Shown here: positions 40,088 through 49,094 of the stretch, in pieces
Layout: every line of letters begins with the position of its first letter
Position numbering within the stretch: the first letter of the stretch is position 1
Source: Nitrospirales bacterium
Lineage (GTDB): Bacteria > Nitrospirota > Nitrospiria > Nitrospirales > UBA8639
Reading direction: 5' to 3'
Assembly: GCA_022828225.1 (NCBI GenBank)
Contig: JAJEJG010000004.1
Span: 39,605 to 103,604 of the forward strand
Length of the DNA: 64,000 nucleotides
Made by a program: the position numbers and the translations under genes
The notes under the pieces: generated by a model
Databases searched by the model: none
The model's input: only the letters and a program-made list of their open reading frames with translations
Told to the model about the DNA's origin: nothing

Positions 40088-40366
40088 TTAGTGGTAATCA
40101 ATGAGTTCCACATCATGGACATCCTCGCCTTCGAAGCGGAAGATGATGCGCCAGTTGGCCTTCACGGTTACCGACCAATAGCCCTTCAGAGCGCCTTTGA
40201 GCGCATGGAGCCGGTAGTGTGGAATGCGCATCGCCTCGGGAGACGTGGCGACATCAAGTTGGGCGAGAATCACCTCTACCCGTTCTTGCAGATCCGAATG
40301 GATGAGATTGGGGTCACTGCGCTCATACATGCGTCTGAGACCACGATGTCGGAAGCTCTGTATCAT
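40088..40366 (-). CDS. higB: HigB/RelE-family toxin
   Basis: [18 protein letters not shown]...[42 protein letters not shown]. Confidence 0.92.
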   Translation of the reverse strand: MIQSFRHRGLRRMYERSDPNLIHSDLQERVEVILAQLDVATSPEAMRIPHYRLHALKGALKGYWSVTVKANWRIIFRFEGEDVHDVELIDYH

Positions 40367-40435
40367 CCGCAGAATGTAATCCGTCAATTGACGCTTGTCA
40401 ATAACGATTCATCATTATCCACCCGATCCTCCGCG

Positions 40436-40519
40436 CCGTTCCGTAACGTGTCGGATTTTTTCAGACTTGAACGGGCGGTCGAGGATATCGCGTTCGCGAT
40501 AAAAAACCTTTTCTTGAGC
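40436..40519 (-). pseudogene. second degraded fragment of the type ISP C-terminal domain
   Basis: Minus frame VFYRERDILDRPFKSEKIRHVTER vs LSYRESDILDRSLKPEEVQHFTDT in 39122..39505. Confidence 0.6.
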
Positions 40520-40570
40520 ATCTCACGTCTTAGCAAAATCGGTTCAATTCTGTTATTTTATTTGGCTGTC

Positions 40571-40606
40571 CCCCTCACCCTGCCCTCTCCCTCCAGGGGA
40601 GAGGGA
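40571..40606. repeat. dispersed CCCTCTCCC/GGGAGAGGG-type palindromic repeat
   Basis: CCCCTCACCCTGCCCTCTCCCTCCAGGGGAGAGGG; related to 8311..8350. Confidence 0.7.
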
Positions 40607-40672
40607 ATTATAGAGACTCTCTCCCGAGGAAAAGGGTCTTAAAACTGGCATTGGCAGAATTGTTGAAACCTA

Positions 40673-42307
40673 ATGAGCAAAGAGGCACCACCGTCCAAGA
40701 CCCGGCAATTCAAGGGGCTCCTGCAATCGGACCGGTTGGAGTTTCTTTGTGAGGCGCACAATGGGCTCAGCGCCAAGATCGTGGAGGAGGCGGGGTTCAA
40801 GGGGATTTGGGCCAGCGGGCTGACACTCTCCGCGCAATTCGGGGTGCGGGACAACAACGAAGCCAGTTGGACGCAGGTCCTCGACCACCTGGAGTTCATG
40901 TCCGACGCCACGAGGATTCCCATCCTGCTCGACGGCGATACCGGGTACGGGAATTTCAACAACATGCAGCGCTTGATCAAGAAACTGGAGCAACGCCGCA
41001 TCGCCGCCGTGTGCATTGAAGACAAACAGTTCCCCAAGACCAACAGTTTTCTGAAGGGCGAGACGCAGCCCATGGCCGGCATCGACGAATTCTGCGGGAA
41101 AATCAAGGCCGGCAAGGACGCCCAAAGCGATGCCGATTTCTGCCTGATCGCCAGGGTCGAAGCCTTTATTTGCGGCTGGGGTCTGTCCGAAGCCTTGAAG
41201 CGAGCCGAGGCGTATCACCAGGCCGGCGCCGACGGCATCCTCATTCACAGCGCCCTGGCGGTACCCGACGAAATCCTGGCCTTCAAGCAGGAATGGGGCA
41301 ATCGCTGCCCGGTGGTCATCGTGCCGACCAAGTATTACGCCACGCTCACGGACGTGTTCCGGCAACACGGGTTTTCCCTGGTGATTTGGGCCAATCACCT
41401 CCTCCGCGCGGCCGTGACCGTCATGCAGAAAACCGCGCGCACCCTGAAAGAAAACGAGAACCTGTTCTCGATTGAAGACAAGATCGCCCCGGTAGCCGAG
41501 ATCTTCCGGCTTCAGGACGCGGCGGAACTCCAGGAGGCCGAGAAACGCTATTTGCCCCACAACGGCGCCAGCCCGGCCGGGATCGTCCTGGCCGCGTCAC
41601 GCGGGAACGAACTGGGTGAATTGACGGAAGACAGGCCCAAGACCATGGTACCGATTCAAGGCCTGCCGATCCTGTCGCACATCGTCGATGCGTACAATAC
41701 GATCGGCATCAAGAACATTACCGTGGTTCGCGGCTATAAAAAGGAGGCCGTGTCGCTGCCCAACCTGACCTACGTGGACAACGACGATTTTGCCCAGACC
41801 GGAGAACTCGTCTCCCTGTTCAAGGCGTTGGAATCGAAGAACGGGGATTTTCAGGACACCATCGTTTCGTATGGGGACGTCCTCTTCAACACGCACATTC
41901 CCCAGATCCTGTTTCAGGAACCGGAGGATTGGGTGATTGCCGTGGACAGCGTCTGGGAAGGGAAGACCTCCTATACCCGGCTCGGGGGGTTCGCGGAATG
42001 CACCATGCCGAATTCGCGCATCGCGTTCAATGCGACAATCCATCTCAAACAATTGGGGCGGGACGTGCCGCGAGAATCCATTCACGGTGTATGGATGGGA
42101 TTCTTGAAGGTCTCGGCCAACGCAACCGCACAGTTGCACGGCATTCTCGGGGAGATGCTCGCCGATCCCGCCAACGACAAGGCGGGCATGGCTCAATTGT
42201 TTCAGGAATTGCTCAAACGAGGCGTCCCCATACGCGTACTCTACACGGTCGGGCATTGGCTGGACATCAACAGCCTCGACGACTTGGTACAAGCCGGCCA
42301 ATTTTAG
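40673..42307 (+). CDS. bifunctional phosphoenolpyruvate mutase / sugar-phosphate-type nucleotidyltransferase
   Basis: [10 protein letters not shown] active-site motif; [14 protein letters not shown]-terminal [35 protein letters not shown]. Confidence 0.92.
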   Translation: MSKEAPPSKTRQFKGLLQSDRLEFLCEAHNGLSAKIVEEAGFKGIWASGLTLSAQFGVRDNNEASWTQVLDHLEFMSDATRIPILLDGDTGYGNFNNMQRLIKKLEQRRIAAVCIEDKQFPKTNSFLKGETQPMAGIDEFCGKIKAGKDAQSDADFCLIARVEAFICGWGLSEALKRAEAYHQAGADGILIHSALAVPDEILAFKQEWGNRCPVVIVPTKYYATLTDVFRQHGFSLVIWANHLLRAAVTVMQKTARTLKENENLFSIEDKIAPVAEIFRLQDAAELQEAEKRYLPHNGASPAGIVLAASRGNELGELTEDRPKTMVPIQGLPILSHIVDAYNTIGIKNITVVRGYKKEAVSLPNLTYVDNDDFAQTGELVSLFKALESKNGDFQDTIVSYGDVLFNTHIPQILFQEPEDWVIAVDSVWEGKTSYTRLGGFAECTMPNSRIAFNATIHLKQLGRDVPRESIHGVWMGFLKVSANATAQLHGILGEMLADPANDKAGMAQLFQELLKRGVPIRVLYTVGHWLDINSLDDLVQAGQF

Positions 42308-42417
42308 ATTGGGATGAAAAGAACCTCACCCAAGCCGCCGCTCCTGTCCCCCTCCTTTGTAAGGAGGGGTAAGGGGAGGAGAAGAGAACGAAGGACACAC
42401 CTGGCAATTTTAGATTG
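42299..42417. repeat. single palindromic repeat unit bracketed by 13-bp direct repeats
   Basis: CAATTTTAGATTG at 42299-42311 and 42405-42417 flanking CCCCTCCTTTGTAAGGAGGGGTAAGGGGAGG. Confidence 0.85.
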
Positions 42418-42431
42418 CGTGGAGATCAATC

Positions 42432-43274
42432 ATGCAAACCATCACGACGCACAACGGCATTCCCATTCCCAACTTCATGTACGGCACCGCGTGGAAAAAG
42501 GCGGATACGGACCGGTACGTGCAAGCGGCCGTCCAGGCCGGCTTTCGCGCCATCGATACCGCGAACCAACTCATGCATTATGACGAAGCCCGGGTCGGAG
42601 AGGCCTTATCGGCCTTGGCAAAGCAAGGGATCACGCGGGATCAATTGTTTCTCCAGACTAAATTCACGCCCGTCTCGGGGCAGGACCACCGGACGCCCTA
42701 TGACCCCATGGCCCCCGTAGGCAAACAGGCGACACAATCGTTTGAAAGCTCGCTCGAACACTTGCGGACCGACTTCATCGATTCCTATGTCCTGCACGGC
42801 CCCTACGGCCGCTGGGAACTCGAACAAGAAGATTGGGACGTTTGGACGGCGCTCGAACACCTCTACCAGGAAGGCCGGGTCAAAATGATCGGCATCAGCA
42901 ACGTCCAGGCCCTTCAACTGCAGTTGCTGTGCGAACTGGCCAACGTGAAGCCCATGGTCGTCCAGAACCGTTGCTACGCGGCATTGGGGTGGGACCAGGC
43001 CGTCAGGGAAATCTGCCGGGACCATGACATCGTGTATCAGGGGTTTTCGTTACTCACCGCGAATCGCGGGGTGGTCCAGAACCCGGAGGTCGGCGCCATT
43101 GCCGAACGGTGCAACACGGGGCCGGCCCAAGTCATCTTCCGGTTTGCCCAGCAGGTGGGCATGCTCCCCATCACCGGCACGACCAACACGCAGCGGATGA
43201 CGGATAATCTGGACATCGGCCGCGTGGAACTCACCCCGGAAGACATCGCCCGGATCGAAACCATCGCCGTGTAA
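42432..43274 (+). CDS. aldo/keto reductase
   Basis: GFRAIDTANQLMHYDEARVGEAL; DSYVLHGPYGRWE; MIGISNVQALQL. Confidence 0.9.
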   Translation: MQTITTHNGIPIPNFMYGTAWKKADTDRYVQAAVQAGFRAIDTANQLMHYDEARVGEALSALAKQGITRDQLFLQTKFTPVSGQDHRTPYDPMAPVGKQATQSFESSLEHLRTDFIDSYVLHGPYGRWELEQEDWDVWTALEHLYQEGRVKMIGISNVQALQLQLLCELANVKPMVVQNRCYAALGWDQAVREICRDHDIVYQGFSLLTANRGVVQNPEVGAIAERCNTGPAQVIFRFAQQVGMLPITGTTNTQRMTDNLDIGRVELTPEDIARIETIAV

Positions 43275-43295
43275 TCACGAAACGCCTCAAACACG

Positions 43296-44396
43296 ATGCG
43301 CCACATGCTCAAACCATTCTATCTCGCCCTGTGTGTCGTGGCGTGCCTCGCACTCCCGGCGCCGGCCCAGGAAGGACGCGCCATTCCCGGCGTCCCGTTT
43401 CAAGTCTTTCTGGGTCAGGAGCAAGGCGAAACCATCCCACAGGACTTGGCGAATGACGCCGTGGAAACCGTCACCAAAGCGTTCGGCATCCTGGTCCGAA
43501 ATCGCTCGCAACACAAACGCTTCGATCAGGCCCTCACAAACGATCTCCTGCAAAAGGTCGTGATCGAGCCGCGCGTGTTGAACCGGGACGGTAAGGAATT
43601 TCCGTTTCTCGTGGCCAGGACCAAACAGAAAGGCAAGGTCAAGCTCCTGATCAACGCCATGAGACTCCGGGAAGACGGATACCTGGGACAGCCGGAGACC
43701 CTCGCCCCAAGACTGGCCAAAGAGTTTCAATGGGTGATCAGTAAAGCCGCGACCAAATCCGCCCGCCGGGGACGTCTGCTGAAACGTGACCTGGCAAGCG
43801 CGCCCATTGCCACTAATGCCGAGATCAAAAAGATGTCGCCGGAAGACCGCACGGCCGTGCTGCAGGCCCTGTTGGATACCTACATTCAAACGGTGGATGC
43901 CTATGGCAGCCTGGTCGATCAACCGCATTATGAAATGGGAACCACGACCCTGACGAAACCCGAGCACGTGGATTCGACCATCAAGTTGTATGATATCCGC
44001 GTCCGGCATGCCCTCCGGTTGATCGTCAGCGATCCCTATTTCTGGGAGAACTCGCAAAAGGCCGTTCGCAGCCTGCTTAACGGAAAAATCTGGCACGTCC
44101 TGATGGCCAGAATCGACGAACGGGATTGGACAACGCGGACGCGCGTGGTGCCGGAAGACAAAGCCGTCACGGTGGGGGAACGCGGCAGGACCATTCAACC
44201 GGCCAAGGTTCTCGTGAATTACCATCGTTCGCTGGAACCGAAGGAGACCTTGTACCGTGAAACGCAGGGACTCCCCATGGGCGCGTTATCCGCCGAACAA
44301 CTCGCCAAGGTGATCGCGTGGGAAATCCAAAGCCAGATCACCGAAAAATCCCTGCGCGGTCACGTGGCCGAGGACGAACGAACCGCACCGGAGTGA
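43296..44396 (+). CDS. hypothetical exported protein
   Basis: Signal peptide MLKPFYLALCVVACLALPAPAQ; no recognised domain. Confidence 0.65.
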   Translation: MRHMLKPFYLALCVVACLALPAPAQEGRAIPGVPFQVFLGQEQGETIPQDLANDAVETVTKAFGILVRNRSQHKRFDQALTNDLLQKVVIEPRVLNRDGKEFPFLVARTKQKGKVKLLINAMRLREDGYLGQPETLAPRLAKEFQWVISKAATKSARRGRLLKRDLASAPIATNAEIKKMSPEDRTAVLQALLDTYIQTVDAYGSLVDQPHYEMGTTTLTKPEHVDSTIKLYDIRVRHALRLIVSDPYFWENSQKAVRSLLNGKIWHVLMARIDERDWTTRTRVVPEDKAVTVGERGRTIQPAKVLVNYHRSLEPKETLYRETQGLPMGALSAEQLAKVIAWEIQSQITEKSLRGHVAEDERTAPE

Positions 44397-44404
44397 CGCG
44401 GCCG

Positions 44405-44502
44405 CCTCTACCTCCCCTTTCCCCTCCTTACAAAGGAGGGGCATCAAAAAAGCATGCCCATCTGTTTCCTCCCCTTTGTAAGGGGAGGCCAGGTGGGGTA
44501 GA
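44405..44502. repeat. two palindromic repeat units with outward-facing tails
   Basis: CTCTACCTCCCCTTTCCCCTCCTTACAAAGGAGGGG ... CCTCCCCTTTGTAAGGGGAGGCCAGGTGGGGTAGA. Confidence 0.85.
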
Positions 44503-44542
44503 ACCCAACCGTAGGATGACGCTTCGCTCATCGACCTACACC

Positions 44543-45463
44543 TCATCGACTTCCCACTCGGTCACGATAGACCGACAGATAAACGGTATCGGCTTTCTTC
44601 CGGCTCCACGGGAACCGGTAGAGGATCCGGATTTGACTCGAATACTGTCCGATGTTCGCCCGTTGCCAGAGCCCCTTTTCAAAATATCGCCGGCCCTCCT
44701 GCTCCCTCAGGAATCCCGCAACCCGGTCTTCCGCAAAAAAATCCACGGCCCAACTGTTCGTCCACGTCGGTTGACATTGCCGAACGTAGTCATCCACTTG
44801 GTAGAGCAGGGCTTGCACCTGGGCCAGGTCGGTCATCACGGACTCAATGGTGCGGAGGAACAGCACTTCATGCCCTTGGGGAACGTCGATGAGGCCGATC
44901 GCGTCTTCCAATTGCCTGCAAGCCGGTTCATCTATGGCATACACGTCCGGCCTACCCGGATCGTCTTGCGGGATGACGATGGTCCGAGAAGCATCCTCCC
45001 GGCACATGAGGTGTAAAGAAGGATGGACGCACTCCCATTCAAGCCGGACTCCGAACGACCTGACGTCCTCCAATAACGTCGGCATCCGCTGGTTCAGGAC
45101 CAGCTTGCCTTGAACCGACTCACCCGGGACCAGCCGGATACCCTGCGATCCAAACTTGCCGGGAAACGAGTCCTGTTGCATGTGGCTCCGTTGCGCATCC
45201 ATTCGAAACGCCGAGAGCCACCCGGCGTCATTCGGGGGCAGCCAGGGCAAATCCCGGAGATTCACGGTGACGGGTTCAGGGTTGGCATTGGTCAAATGGA
45301 CGTGAATTTCGTAAACCCGCTCCTCGGGTTTCTTCAGAAATACCTCCATGGCCAATGTCACACGGGAGTCCAAATCAAGTTCCGCGGCCTGACCGGTCGA
45401 GGCGGATGAACCGCCCGGCAACCACAGGAAAAACCCGAATAAAGCGCACAGCACCCGTTTCAT
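44543..45463 (-). CDS. hypothetical exported protein
   Basis: Signal-peptide-like N-terminus MKRVLCALFGFFLWLPGGSSAS; convergent with 43296..44396. Confidence 0.6.
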   Translation of the reverse strand: MKRVLCALFGFFLWLPGGSSASTGQAAELDLDSRVTLAMEVFLKKPEERVYEIHVHLTNANPEPVTVNLRDLPWLPPNDAGWLSAFRMDAQRSHMQQDSFPGKFGSQGIRLVPGESVQGKLVLNQRMPTLLEDVRSFGVRLEWECVHPSLHLMCREDASRTIVIPQDDPGRPDVYAIDEPACRQLEDAIGLIDVPQGHEVLFLRTIESVMTDLAQVQALLYQVDDYVRQCQPTWTNSWAVDFFAEDRVAGFLREQEGRRYFEKGLWQRANIGQYSSQIRILYRFPWSRKKADTVYLSVYRDRVGSR

Positions 45464-45508
45464 AGTGATACCCAACGCATAGTATATGGCAGTCGATTCT
45501 CTTCTTTC

Positions 45509-45616
45509 CCCTCCTTTGTAAGGAGGGGCCAGGGGAGGTAGAGTTCGCGGCTGGGATGAAAACACCCCCTGCTCTACGGACGGTTGGCTCTACCCCTCCT
45601 ATCCTCCCCTTACAAA
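45509..45616. repeat. paired inverted palindromic repeat, split by the 45617..50362 element
   Basis: CCCCTCCTTTGTAAGGAGGGGCCAGGGGAGGTAGAG ... CTCTACCCCTCCTATCCTCCCCTTACAAA; right half resumes at 50363 (CTTACAAAGGGGAGG). Confidence 0.85.
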
Positions 45617-45950
45617 GGGACTTATATATCAAACTACATATCACAGGAACGCCTTGTCTCGCCTGTGCAGCGCACACTCAAGCTGATGATGGTTTCCGCT
45701 CCCGTCACGACGGAGACCACGGAGAAAGACATGAGCAGAAAAATTGACGGAGCGGACGGGAAAGGTCTTTACTGGATTGGAAAGAGGAGGAAGCTCAGGA
45801 AGGTTGGGCGGGGTTTGGACACCCCGCCCTTCAGAATGTATACGACGAAGTGTTGGATGTTCCGCCGTAGACCATGGTCATTGGTAGACTCCTTTCTTCT
45901 CTTTGATTAAACGTCCAACTTTTTTATCCTACCAACCACACCCGAACACG

Positions 45951-46196
45951 TCAAGAATCAACCCGCTTAATCTCAAACCCTAAGTCTGTTAAGGCTCTCC
46001 GCGCTTTCGCCGGACCAAACGGTTTCTTCGTTTTGGTCGCCAGCCGGATGACTTGTTTGGGTGGGAAATGCTTTCCATGCACGTTGATATAATAAAGTCG
46101 AATGAAGGTTGGCGTCGCCCGGCGTAACACGGCTTTCACATGCGTGTCGGTCAGGCCGTACAGCTTGGTTCCAATGCGAATGGCTGTCCGTTTCAT
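45951..46196 (-). CDS. small conserved protein
   Basis: MKRTAIRIGTKLYGLTDTHVKAVLRRATPTFIRLYYINVHGKHFPPKQVIRLATKTKKPFGPAKARRALTDLGFEI; likely coupled to the upstream ORF. Confidence 0.6.
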   Translation of the reverse strand: MKRTAIRIGTKLYGLTDTHVKAVLRRATPTFIRLYYINVHGKHFPPKQVIRLATKTKKPFGPAKARRALTDLGFEIKRVDS

Positions 46197-46207
46197 GGCG
46201 CCTCCTG

Positions 46208-46534
46208 TCACGGTGCGAATTCAGATGGGACAAAGAGTCTTACGGACCCATTTTCTGTATAGACTCGAATTTCCGTGGTAAAGAATCCTTTGTCCACAAT
46301 CGAATAGGATCTCCCTGTAATAAAAAAGCACAAGCCAGAGGACATCAATTCCTGACCATGTCGTCTATCCTTGTTATTAGCTGCGGTTACAAATTCATCC
46401 AGAGCAGATTCACTGATACAACCTACCGCCCCTTTTGTTTGAATGGTTTTTGTGTTGTCCGCGAGCGCAACATGGCTTCCTGTTGGAATGATGATCAGAA
46501 CACACAAAACCACGGCAAGTACGAACGTTCTCAT
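46208..46534 (-). CDS. small exported hypothetical protein
   Basis: Signal peptide MRTFVLAVVLCVLIIIPTGSHVALA. Confidence 0.6.
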   Translation of the reverse strand: MRTFVLAVVLCVLIIIPTGSHVALADNTKTIQTKGAVGCISESALDEFVTAANNKDRRHGQELMSSGLCFFITGRSYSIVDKGFFTTEIRVYTENGSVRLFVPSEFAP

Positions 46535-46569
46535 AACACTCTCCTCCTACTGGGAAGGTTTGCAATTGT

Positions 46570-46734
46570 CCCGACGCAGATAAACGTCGGGCCGTCCTGT
46601 CCCAACAGGCAAGAGACTTCCTGCGTATTTACCTTTTGAAATGATCGGGAACGGATGGGCGCGACCCATCAGAGGCCCCGATCAGGCTGTTATATTTCAC
46701 AGGCAACCCGACAAGGGCCGACCTGTTGGGACAG
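46570..46734. other. candidate structured RNA/DNA region: nested inverted repeats
   Basis: CTGTCCCAACAGG (46597-46609) pairs with CCTGTTGGGACAG (46722-46734); inside it TGATCGGG (46642-46649)/CCCGATCA (46677-46684) and GATGGG-cgcga-CCCATC (46654-46670); adjacent hairpin CCCGACG/CGTCGGG (46570-46591). Confidence 0.55.
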
Positions 46735-46955
46735 TGAGGAGAGGATACTGAAATTAATCAAACTTCACAAGAGAGGGCTTTGACGAGCGACCGGCAGGAT
46801 AGTATGAGGAGTGGGCAGGAATCCCTCTGCGTCGCAGACATTGGAACGTCTGATGTTCGAGAGCCGGAAATCGAATCGCCCACGCTTGCCTCACACCACT
46901 CCGTTTGTGTTATCCTCCCTCATGGTATTCAACACTGTTATGGAACACTGTCATG

Positions 46956-47340
46956 TTGACTTCCCTTATGGCGTGGTGTACAATTTCGACAATTTTGCGT
47001 ACCCACACCATTACACGAGGAGAATCCATGCGCATCCACATCCAATCCGGCGTTCCTGTTGGTGGGCCTTAGCAGCGCCCACTTTGACACTCGAGACACA
47101 AATAAAACTCCTCAAGTGGGTGGCAGTCCAAATCAAAGGACTGTGTGGCAACATTCCGTCGGCAACGCACACAACGTGGCTGTGTCGGAATGTGTGGCGG
47201 TTGATACTCTTCTGGAAACGAAAAGCTCGCGTTCATTGTGAACTCCCTTTCTCTCCCGTCTAGGAGATTTGCGTTTATGATGGCTGTGAGCTGAGGCCCC
47301 GCCGGGTCCCCACGACCCGGCGGAGGCCGCCTTTTAGGGT
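46956..47340 (+). ncRNA. candidate structured transcript with its own promoter, a 14-codon leader ORF and a terminator
   Basis: TTGACT-N17-TACAAT (46956-46984); SD AGGAGA and ATG at 47028 (MRIHIQSGVPVGGP*); hairpins 47088/47120, 47124/47143, 47151/47193; terminator hairpin CCGCCGGGTC/GACCCGGCGG (47299-47323) then CCTTTT. Confidence 0.45.
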
Positions 47341-47399
47341 TCTTCTGTCATACGCCTTCGATTCGATTTTGTCAACGCGTGGTCCTTCTGTCGTCCCAA

Positions 47400-47437
47400 A
47401 AACAAAAGCCTACGGCAACGTCGCGCTACCGTAGGCC
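47400..47437 (-). terminator. terminator for transposase gene
   Basis: On minus strand GCCTACGG-N13-CCGTAGGC-TTTTGTTTTT. Confidence 0.75.
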
Positions 47438-47527
47438 GTTTGGTGCTTCGCACTCGGCGCCGAGCATACCAAGTTCTTGGCAAAAAATCAAGACCTCAGT
47501 GACTTTTCTCGAAGGCAGGAAGGCCCG

Positions 47528-48478
47528 TCACGCCACCCAACGGGATCTGTTTTTGGATTTGCCGGTGAGAACAGCATACGGCAAATGAACGTTGACGCAG
47601 CGACGGCACAAGGCCTCCAGGCGATCCAAGACGTGTTCGGACACACGGCCCTCGGACAAGCGGAAGGTGGCTTCGGCGAGGTAACGGGGCAGGTGTTTCC
47701 GGCTGACGTGATGGTGCGTGCCCATGAGGGAACGTTTGAACACGGCCCACACGCTTTCGATGCTATTGGTATGCACCAGCCCTCGAACGTACTCATGGGC
47801 CTGATGGTTGACGGTGCCGTGCCCATACCCTGAGGCCGCTAGGCCGGCATAGCCCGCATGTTCATCCGTGAACACGGCACTTCCTCGTTGGACGCGTCGG
47901 CGAATCTCCGGTTGGAGGGTATCCCGCCGGGTATCGGCCACCACCATAGCCCGGGTCGGCCCACCCCGTTCCCGCATCCCGAGGACGATGGTTTTATCGG
48001 CCCCGCCGACGGGGAACCGCTGGCCTTTCTTGCGATGCTTGTTCTTGGCCTTGCCCCCGATATAGGTTTCGTCCACTTCAATCGCCCCGGACAGGGGCTG
48101 GGGATCGGCTCGGCACGCTTCCTTCAACCGATGGACGAGATGCCACGTGGCCTTTTGGGTGAGACCGAGTTCCTTCGACAGTTGCAGGGACGAGACGCCT
48201 TTGCGGGCGACCACGACTTTGTACATCGCGTGCAGCCACACACGGACGGGGAGCGGGCTGGCTTGCAAGACGGTGCCGAACTTGGCGGAGAACTGTTTCC
48301 GGCAGACCCGGCACCGATAGAAGAACGGATGGCCCGACTTCGGGACCACGTCGGCGCTCTGGCAGACCGGACACGTGGGGCCAGTCGGCCATCGGATGGA
48401 TTCAAAGAACTCGACGGCGGCCGCTTCCGTCGCAAACAGGGCAAACAAGTCCCGTTCACTGATCGTGACTGAACACAT
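47528..48478 (-). CDS. IS1595-family transposase
   Basis: N-terminal zinc ribbon (CPVCQSADV...YRCRVCRKQFSAKFGTVL), DDE-type core IEVDETYIGGKAKNKHRKKG ... VFTDEHAGYAGL ... HTNSIESVWAVFKRSLMGTHHHVS. Confidence 0.92.
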   Translation of the reverse strand: MCSVTISERDLFALFATEAAAVEFFESIRWPTGPTCPVCQSADVVPKSGHPFFYRCRVCRKQFSAKFGTVLQASPLPVRVWLHAMYKVVVARKGVSSLQLSKELGLTQKATWHLVHRLKEACRADPQPLSGAIEVDETYIGGKAKNKHRKKGQRFPVGGADKTIVLGMRERGGPTRAMVVADTRRDTLQPEIRRRVQRGSAVFTDEHAGYAGLAASGYGHGTVNHQAHEYVRGLVHTNSIESVWAVFKRSLMGTHHHVSRKHLPRYLAEATFRLSEGRVSEHVLDRLEALCRRCVNVHLPYAVLTGKSKNRSRWVA

Positions 48479-48735
48479 CGCGCACCTCCAGATGATAGGG
48501 TTGATAAACCCCTATTGTATGGAGGTCGTCACCCCCAGACAAGCAGGATGATAAGCCGTGGGGAGGGAGGATTCAGAGGCGGGTTTTGATCCTGCGACGC
48601 TTGTGTTCCCCTTTTGGTCCCATATACTCTGTAAGAAGAAAGGAAGCACACGGACTTCTGCCGATTGACGGGGAACCAAGCCCATGCCACAATGCTGGCT
48701 TGCTGGCTTATTCATTCTTCCAGAAAGGATTCACC

Positions 48736-48789
48736 ATGACTACAACGTCTCGTGTCACCTTTAACTTTTACGCTGAGGGTGCACTATGA
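48736..48789 (+). CDS. 17-aa leader ORF overlapping the next start (ATGA)
   Basis: SD-like AGAAAGGA, then MTTTSRVTFNFYAEGAL*; stop overlaps ATG at 48786. Confidence 0.4.
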   Translation: MTTTSRVTFNFYAEGAL

Positions 48790-49094
48790 GCGATCAAGTC
48801 CCACCATCTGACCCAAAGTTTACTGAACAAACAGTCCCTCTCAATGCCCCGATTCCACAAATCTATATGAATGGGTTCGAGGTAAGTCTTTCGTTATCCG
48901 ATTTCAGCATCACGCTGATGGCCCATGATCGCCAACTGGCGTATTTACTCATGTCCTTCAGTACGGCAAAAACCTTGTCCGAAAGTCTCACGCAAGCCGT
49001 CCAAACGCTTGAGAAAACAACCAGTCGGGAGATTATGACCATGAATGATGTCAGACAGGCGATAGACTCGAAGCGCGAAAGCCCAGCCTCATGA
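48786..49094 (+). CDS. DUF3467-like small protein
   Basis: IPQIYMNGFEVSLSLSDFSITLMAHDRQLAYLLMSFSTAKTLSESLTQAVQTLE. Confidence 0.65.
   Translation: MSDQVPPSDPKFTEQTVPLNAPIPQIYMNGFEVSLSLSDFSITLMAHDRQLAYLLMSFSTAKTLSESLTQAVQTLEKTTSREIMTMNDVRQAIDSKRESPAS

Noticed and set aside
46811-47263. 150-aa plus-strand ORF
   Set aside because: No recognisable domain, and it overlaps the candidate promoter, leader ORF and hairpins; regarded as chance ORF.
46956-47340. tmRNA or RNase P RNA
   Set aside because: No tRNA-like domain, CCA end or diagnostic RNase P motifs seen.
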